Part shown: in pieces, positions 1 to 9,000 of the stretch
Numbering within the stretch: position 1 is the stretch's first letter
Layout: each line of letters starts with the position of its first letter
DNA from: Chitinophagaceae bacterium
GTDB lineage: Bacteria; Bacteroidota; Bacteroidia; Chitinophagales; Chitinophagaceae
Direction: 5' to 3'
Length of the DNA: 38,646 bases
Assembly (NCBI GenBank): GCA_947447825.1
Contig: CANFLL010000036.1
Location: forward strand, 1 to 38,646
Made by a program: the position numbers and the translations under genes
Notes under the pieces: model-generated
What the model was told of the DNA's origin: nothing
The model's input: only the letters and a program-made list of their open reading frames with translations
Databases searched by the model: none

Positions 1-3000
1 GAACTAGGAACATTACCATCAGCCCAGTTGGTACCTGTATTCCAACTAGTACTGGTTACACCTACCCAGTTACCTGCAATACCAGTCCATTTTGCATACA
101 AGGTAATGTTTGAAGCTCCAGTAGTATAGTTAGCACCATCAGCATAAGAAACAGTGCCATTTGAAGTTGTTGCCCATCCTGCAAATGTGTAACCTGTTCT
201 GGTGAAAGTATTGGTAGTTAAATTAGCAGAAACACCATAAGTAATAGATTGATTACTCATTGTGCCAGTTCCACCATTATTATTAAAAGTAATGGTATAA
301 ACATTAGGTGTCCACACAGCATACAAAGTAACATTTGATGTTCCAATTGTATAGCTTGCTGCATCTAAATAAGAAACAGTGCCATTTGAAGTTGTTGCCC
401 ATCCGCTAAATGTGTAACCTGTTTTAGTGAAAGTATTGGCTGTTAAATTAGCAGAAAGATCATAAGTAATAGATTGATTACTCATTGTGCCAGTTCCATC
501 ATTATTATTAAAAGTAATGGTATAAACATTAGGTGTCCACACAGCATACAAAGTAACATTTGACGTTCCAGTTGTATAGCTTGCACCATCAGCATAAGAA
601 ACAGTGCCATTTGAAGTTGTTGCCCATCCTGCAAATGTGTAACCTGTTTTAGTGAAAGTATTGGCTGTTAAATTAGCTGGAAGATCATAAGTAATAGATT
701 GATTACTCATTGAACCAGCTCCACCATTATTATTAAAGGTAACTGTGTAAACATTAGGTGTCCACACAGCATATAAAGTAACATTTGAAGTTCCAATAGA
801 ATAGCTTGCACCATCAGTGTAAGCAACAGTACCACTAGAAGTAGTTGCCCAACCGCTAAACGTATAACCTGTTTTAGTGAAAGTATTGGTAGTTAAATTA
901 GCAGAAGTATTGGCAACGATACCCTGAACCGACATACTACCAGTTCCAGTATTTGCATTAAAAGTGACTGATGGATTTATGGTAAGTGTTTGTGTTGTTA
1001 AACTAGTTGAAGTACCATAAGCACCCGTATTTGTAACACCGATGGCGACAGTACCAGGACTAGCGATATTTGCAGTTGGTACAGTAGCAGTTAAAGTATA
1101 TGAATTTACATAAGTAGTTGTTAAGGCTACACCACCCCAAGTAATAGTACTAATACCAGATAGAAAGTTAGTTCCTGTTACTGTGATGGTAAAGTCGTTA
1201 CTCTTTGATGCAATAGAGCTTGGTGAAATACTTGTTATTGTTGGAACTTGATAGTAGGTAATGCTTACTTGACCAGCACCACCATCACCACCATAACGCT
1301 GTGTTGTTGAAGCTTTAGCCCAAGCACCGCCACCACCTCCACCAGGTGTTGAACCAGCACTGCCATCATTTCCTGCGGAAGCTCCAGCACCTCCTGCCCC
1401 CCCAATAACTAATCCAGTGGCATCTACAATTGCAGAGCCATTTCCTGAAGATGTTGCTGAGTTTCCTACAGAAGTTGAGGTTCCTGAACTACCACCACCA
1501 GCACCAGGTCCGTTTGTAGCATCAGTAGGCGTGTACCCATCCCCTCCTTTGTTAAATATAGTTCCTATACTACTACTGCTCGTAGCAACACCTTTGGTAC
1601 CATACAGAATTGATGAGGAGGCTGCTACTGATTTACCTCCGGCACCACCTTCTGCAGCAACATAAGTAATTGTATTCGAGTTATCTTTAAAAGAAGAGGG
1701 ATTTCCATTTATAACTGCATTATTAGCAATATTACCAGTAGCTCCATAGCTGGCTACTGCACCCACAGTAACATTGTAAGTGATACCATAGTTTACAGAA
1801 GTTAGTTTGCTGGCATATGCACCTCCAGCACCACCACCACCCATTGCGCGATAGGAACCTGTTCCTACTGCCGAACCTCCTGCCCCACCACTTCCCCAAC
1901 ATTCTACTAAAACTGTGGTTACACCTTGAACTGGAGGTGTCCAAGTACCACTTGAAGTTATGTTCGTTGCAGAATTAGTTGAATTGTATGATATTGTAAT
2001 AGCTCCACTTCCTCCATTTCCTCCAGCATTAGAATTTATAGTACTTCCTAAAACTGATCCACTACCACCAGCACCAAAACCTCCACTTAAACCCTGACCA
2101 GTACTATTTTGTGTGGCACCACCTGTTCCAGGAGTAATTGAACCAAGACTTGAACATTGACCTCCAATACCAGATGTTTTTGATAAAACAGGTGCTGCAA
2201 TTGAACTAGCCCCGTTACTTCCAGCCACATTAAATATAAAACCACTACTCGGAATGTTGCCAGAAATTGTTCCACTTCCACCCGAACCTCCTGTGTAATT
2301 ATCAGGAATAGTAGTACCACTTATGTTGTTTAAGGCACCACCTAAACCTCCAACTGCCAGAATACTTGCATTGGTGGCAACGCCTGTGGATGTATTACCA
2401 AAATAGCTACTACCACCTTGATTCCCTGCACCTCCAGAAACACCTGTACCACCTGCACCTACAGTATAATTGTAGGTTTGTCCTGGCGTAACAGGAATAG
2501 AAGTCATTACATACGAACCACCTGCACCTCCACCTGCTGTCATGTACTGACCATTGCAACCACCGCCTGCGCCACCACCTCCATAAGCTTCAACTACTAT
2601 TGAAGTAACTCCAGATGGCACAGTAAATGTATAATTCCCAGCTGAAGTTTTTGTCACTTTTGGTGTAGCTCTATAAGGTGCAACAGAAGGAGAAGAAGCA
2701 GCACTTGCAGCACCTGTGCCTACAATATTGGTTGCAGTTAAAGTAAATGTATAGTAGATGCCATTGGTTAAACCAGAAACAGTAATTATTCCACTTCCAG
2801 CTTGTGAAACAGAACCAGTAATTCCCCCAGGACTAGAGATTGCAGTGTAAGTAGTTATTGGTGAATTGCCATCGGAAGTTGGGGCAGTAAACACAATTGA
2901 TATTTCTCCAGTTATTCCAGTGGCTGTTGCCGATACAATAGTAGGCGAACTAGGCACAGATGCATTAATAGGTGTTGCAGTAACAGTGGCTGTTGCTGCA

Positions 3001-6000
3001 CCATCACCAAGGCTGTTAACAGCCTTGATTTGTACCCCATAAGCTGTTCCGTTAGCTAAAGAAGCTGCGCTTCCTGATGCCACAGTAATTATTAATGGTG
3101 AAGCCGTTGCTGCTGTGGATTTAAAACTTACACCACCATCTGTAGAATATTTATAGTTGGTAATTGTATATCCACCTGTAGAACCTGCTGTAAAGTTTAT
3201 AGTCAACTGATTGTTACCAGGAACAATAGAAGTAATTGTTGGAACACTAGGCACACTTCCCACAACGGTTAATGTACCTGTTGTAATGCTAGGTGTGCCA
3301 TAATTTGAACTTGTTCCTGTACTGAATGAAGTTATTGAAGGTGTAATGGTATAAGTGCCTGCATTTGCTGTCGCTAAATTACCAACAGGACTTCCACTAT
3401 AAGCTAATGAAACATTTACCGCATCTGAACCAAATAAACCAGAAATAGTATAGTTAGTGTTTAGTGTACCACTTGTAGAGGATGAAACCCCATAATTTTT
3501 AGACTGAGCTGAAGCCGTTAGTGACAATGCCGCAGTTGTTATGCTAGAATTAACTGCTGTTGTTAAGGTATAATTGCCTGCAGAAGTACCGGCAAGGGTA
3601 ATTCCTCCAATGGTTATCGTTGTTGCAGAAGATACATTTGCAGAATTGTAAGTACCAGTCACCGAACCAACAGATAAGCTAACATCGTCTCCTGTAATAG
3701 GCTTACCATCTATAGATGTTCCAGCACCTGCAGCTACTGAAGCTGCTAAGGCAGGCGTTCCCGTTACCGAAGCAAAAGTAGTTCCATCATAAGTTCTACT
3801 TGCTGGAATGGTTAACCCAACTATTGATAATGCTTTAGCTGTAACTGAACTATTTACTGTTGCTATACTTTTTGTTAGTGCCGCCCCAGAAGATGCACAA
3901 GTTATATTTCCATTGTATGTTCCAACACTAGCTGTTGCTGTCAATCGAACATAAATAAGTGTTGCATTTAATGTTCCAGAGGCAGAAACAACAAGCGGAG
4001 AACTGTTATTACCAATATTACTAGAAAAGTCTGAAGTGGTAGATACTTCAAAACCAACAGGAGGTTTTATGGTGACGTCTGCCGTTAAGTTTTGTCCACT
4101 TACATTAAATGAAGTTGTGGTGCTTGGCAAACCATAAGTTGTAGAAAGTGCAGTTAAAGTACCACTTACTGAAACATTCGGCCCAGCAGCAAATACGCCC
4201 AATGCTAAGTATTTAGTACCCGCACCTGTTAAACCATTTACACTACTTACTACCCCATTTTGTCCGCTAAGTGTTCCAGCAGTTCCACCAATATCTGTGT
4301 AAGAAGAGTTGGATGTATTTGAACCAATTGTGTTGAAAGTAGTAAGGTCGGCTAAGTTAGATTTAGCAATTGAGAAAGAAGAAGCATCAAAACTACCTGT
4401 TGTCACTAACTTCCAATACTCTGAAGAACTTACAGAAGACAAAGTTGCATCTACTGAACCTGTAGTGGCTGTAAATGCTTGTGCAGTAATTGTAGGACTA
4501 CCGGTATTTGTACCTGCCACAAAAGCTAAAGGATAATAAATAGAAGTAACACCTAATGGAATGGTGTAAGTTCCTGTGGAAGTGCTTCCCATTGTCCAAG
4601 TTAAAGGCCCATTGATAAAGGCAGTTGTGCTACCACCACTTATTGCATTATTGGCTATATTGGTTAGCGTTAAAGAATTGGTTGCAGTAGTAGTTAGAAT
4701 GCCCGCTGTTAAACCAAGAGTACCAGTAACAATAAATGGTTGACTTAAAGTTGTTCCACTGGAATTAATAGTTAAATTATTTACGGTATTAGCTGTAGGT
4801 GAGGAAGTAAACACGCCCGTTGTTGCTCCTTTAAATTCATAATTTGCAGCACTACTAAAAGTACGAGTAAGTTGAGAAATAGATCCAGGTTGAACACTTC
4901 CATTAGTACCTAATCCATTGCTATTTGAAGTCACCAATGTTCCTCCTGAATTTAGATTAAAAGAAGCAAAACAACTCGTATTACTATTGTATGAAGAATA
5001 AGATGTTAAGTTTATTGTGATGGTTTTATCCACCATATTTAAATAGCCGCCATTTGATACAGTAAATGAACTTTGGTTTGTTACAGGGGTTGTCCATGCT
5101 GATAAAGTAACGTTTGAATTAAGTTGTACATACGCTCCATTAGCAACAGAAAAATTAGTGTAGTGTACCTTTGTTGGATCACTAAAACTTATTATTTGCG
5201 GACTTGAAGGAGAACCGCCTGTGCCTGTAAATGTAATCGTTCCATTAGTAGTTGAATAGGTGTATAAATTATCCCCACTAGAATTTACTGTAGTTAAATT
5301 TCCTTTTAGATTTATATTTCCTACACCAGTAGGTTGAACCGTAGTGTAATAAGCGGAATATAACTCAGCATTACCATTTATAGTTAAATTACCATTCAAA
5401 TTCAAGGTAAATGTTCCAGTAGCAGGATTGCTTGTTTCATCAACCATTCTAAACACTGTACCAGTAGACATTGTTAAATTTGTAGCTGAAACTGTACGGT
5501 TTGTAGACGAGGTTCCTACTAACGTTCCACTGGTGATTGATATATCACCAGCAATTGCAGTGTTACCAGAAAGTGTTGCTGTGCTAGTTCCACTGTAAGT
5601 TAGGTTGTAGTAGTTGCTACCACTAGCCACCGCTGGAACAGGTATTGTTTGAGCAGTGGTGCCATTGAAGTTTATGGTACTTGTTCCGATAGTGTAAAGA
5701 CCTGTACCAGTTGTGAAAGCACCTGCTATAATAATTGAACCTGAACTTGCCAATGTTCTTGCATTATTGCTAGAAGATAGGTTGTAATAACTAGAAGCAG
5801 GTATTGTTTGACCATCAGCACCACTAAAGTTTATGGTACTAGTACTAACCGTAACAACACCTGTTGTTGGGGTGTAAGTACCTGCAATATCTATTGTACC
5901 GGTAGTACCCACTAAGGTTCTTGGGCCATTACCAGAATTGGTTAAGTTGTTATAGTTTATTGGGATAATCGTTTGAGATGAAGAGGAAGCATAATCGAAA

Positions 6001-9000
6001 GTATTACCACTATTAACCCATGCTACTGTTCCAGACATAGTATTTGAGAATGTTCCAGTAACAGAGATTGTTCCACTAGCTAAAGTAATAGTTGGCGTAG
6101 AAGTTTTCGTTCCACCTATCGTTAGATTCGCATAAGAGTTTGCAGAAATGACTTGACTACCCGATGCTGAACCAGTCGAGGCATTGTAAACTATGGTAGA
6201 GTTAGCACCTAAATTAACTGTAGGTGCATTTGTATTACTAAGCACAGAATTAGCATTGCCAGTTAAACCATAACTTGCTAATTGTGTTTGAAGCGTTCCA
6301 TAAACATTAACGGTACAACCTGTACCTCCAAAAAGCAATTGTGTTGTAATAAAGTTTGCAATTGCTGTACTATTTACTGTAAATGTTCCACCAGCTACTA
6401 TAGTAGGTTTTATACCCATTGCTTTAAGGAAACTACCAGAAGAACCACCTGTTAGGGTTAAATTATAATAGTCAGTCCTTGTAGTGATTGCTTGGCTAGT
6501 AGAGGTAGCATTATATTCTATTGTAGATGTAGCAACTAGGGTTACCGTTGGTGTATTGGTACTAGAAATTGATGTAGATGCACCATCTGAGAATCCATTT
6601 GAATTGGCTGTTTGAAAAATTCCATTAATGGTTGCAGTTCCACCAGAAGCACTAAAACTAATTACATTAGTACCTGCCGACAATGTAGTTCCTGAAGCCA
6701 AAGTAAATGTATTACCAGTAATAGACACTGCACCAGCCAATGTTTTAGCAGCCCCACTATTCTGAATAATCAGGTTTCCATAAGTAGCAGCCGTAACAGC
6801 TTGTGTGCTACTACCATCATATACTACTGTACTAGTAGCATTTAATGTTCCGATTGTTGGAATGGCTGCATTCTGCAACGTTAATTTTGAATTAGCAGTA
6901 ACATCTACATTTCCGGTGTAAGCAAAAGAAGAAGGAATCGTAAAATTAATAGCCGTTGCAGAGCCATCACCTACCACCACTTTAGCACCTGAACCAGAAA
7001 CTGTCCAAGCTGCACCGATTGATGGGGTAGTATTATTAACTATATTATATACCACACCAGCAGTAGTAAAATCAGCTGGAGCAGTACCTGTACCATCCGT
7101 ATTAGTACCCCATGTGCTTAATGCATCTAGATTACCAGTTGATTTACTGTAATATGAAGGAGTGCTAGTGGTAACAGTGATTACATTTGAGTTAGCAGAA
7201 GCTGAACCATTTACGGCTCTAACAACATAGTTATAGGTGGTAGAACCGCTTAAACCTGTAACATTATATGTTGTACCAAATACAGACTGCCCTGTAAGTA
7301 TATTGGTTCTTGAAGCTGTCATAGAAATATCATCCAAATAACCAGTTGAACCTGTATTATTGGTAAATGTTAATGAACCAGAAGTAATTGAATTTATTGT
7401 TACACTAAACTGATACCATCCACTTGAATTTGTGACTTGTGTTGTGGAATATGCTACTCCAGCATATGTAATAGTTGGAGGAGATGATGAGTGCCACCAA
7501 AATGTAACTACCCCACAATCGTTTAAATTAGGTGAGGATGCATAAGTTCCAGTTGCACTATTAAACTGACAAGAATAATTACCACCATGTATGTAAGTTG
7601 TTCCACTGTAACCAGCTTTATTAAAAGTCCAACTTCCACTGCCAAGGGAAGCAGAAGCACCACTATTAACATAAGCAGTGGTTAAGCCAGTTTCAAAACC
7701 CTCAGACAAAGTTGAACTTGTTCCGGTATAAACATCTAATGCATAGCTAGTGGCACAACCAACAGCCCCCCAGTTAGCAGTGAAGCTTGTGGAAGCAGTG
7801 TTAGTTGCAGCAGTTGCTGTAGGAGCAGTTAGTGAGTTTACTGTTACAATTGCACTACCAGAAGGCGAAGCAACCGTACAACCGTTTGCATCGGTAACCG
7901 ATGTTAAAGTATAAGTAGTATTTGATGAAGGAGAAACAACAATGTTTGCACCACTTGTATAATTACTTACGGTACCACCACTATATACCACTGTGAAAGT
8001 AGACGAAGCTCCAGACGTTATGGCAACCGATAAGTTTGTGTTATTGCCACTACAGATAGTTGCTGTTCCAGATAAGGTTGCTGCTGTGGGGCGAGCATTG
8101 ACGGTAATAATTGCTGAACCAGTTGGCGAAGCAACTGTACATCCATTGGCATCGGTAACTGATGTTAAGGTATAGGTAGTGCTGCTAGATGGGGAAACAA
8201 CAATGTTTGCACCACTGGTGTAGTTGCTAACTGTTCCTCCGCTATAAACCACTGTAAAACTAGATGATGCTCCTGCGGTAATAGCAACAGACAAGTTTGC
8301 ACTAGCACCACTACACATTGGGCTTGTTCCAGACAAGGTTGCTGCTGTAGGGCGAGCATTAACAGTTACTGTCGGCGAACCTGCTGGAGAAGCCACCGTA
8401 CATCCATTGGCATCAGTAACAGAGGTTAAAGTGTAAGTAGTATTTGAAGAAGGAGATACTGAAATATTGCCTCCACTAGTATAGTTATTTATTGTACCAC
8501 CACTATAAACTACGGTAAAGCTAGATGAAGCACCAGCAGTTACAGCTACAGATAAGTTAGTGCTATTACCACTACAAATAGTTGCTGCGCCAGACAAAGT
8601 AGCTGCCGTAGGGCGAGCATTTACCGTTACTATAGCCGTACCTGATGGTGAAGCAACTGTGCAACCATTGGCATCGGTAATTGATGTTAAAGTATAGGTG
8701 GTGTTGCTAGAAGGAGCAACCGAAATGTTTGCCCCACTTGTATAACTATTTACAGTACCACCACTATAAACTACTGTGAAAGAGGAAGAAGAACCTGCTG
8801 TTACAGCTACAGATAAGTTTGTACTACTACCACTACAAATAGTTGCCGTTCCAGACAAAGTGGCTGCCGTAGGGCGAGCGTTCACTGTTATTTGTACCGC
8901 ACCAGACGCTAGTGTTTGGGTAGTGTTTGTTTGTCCACAGGTATTGTCTGAGGCATAACCTACACAGAAATAATAGCGAGTACCCACTTCGGAAGCAGTA

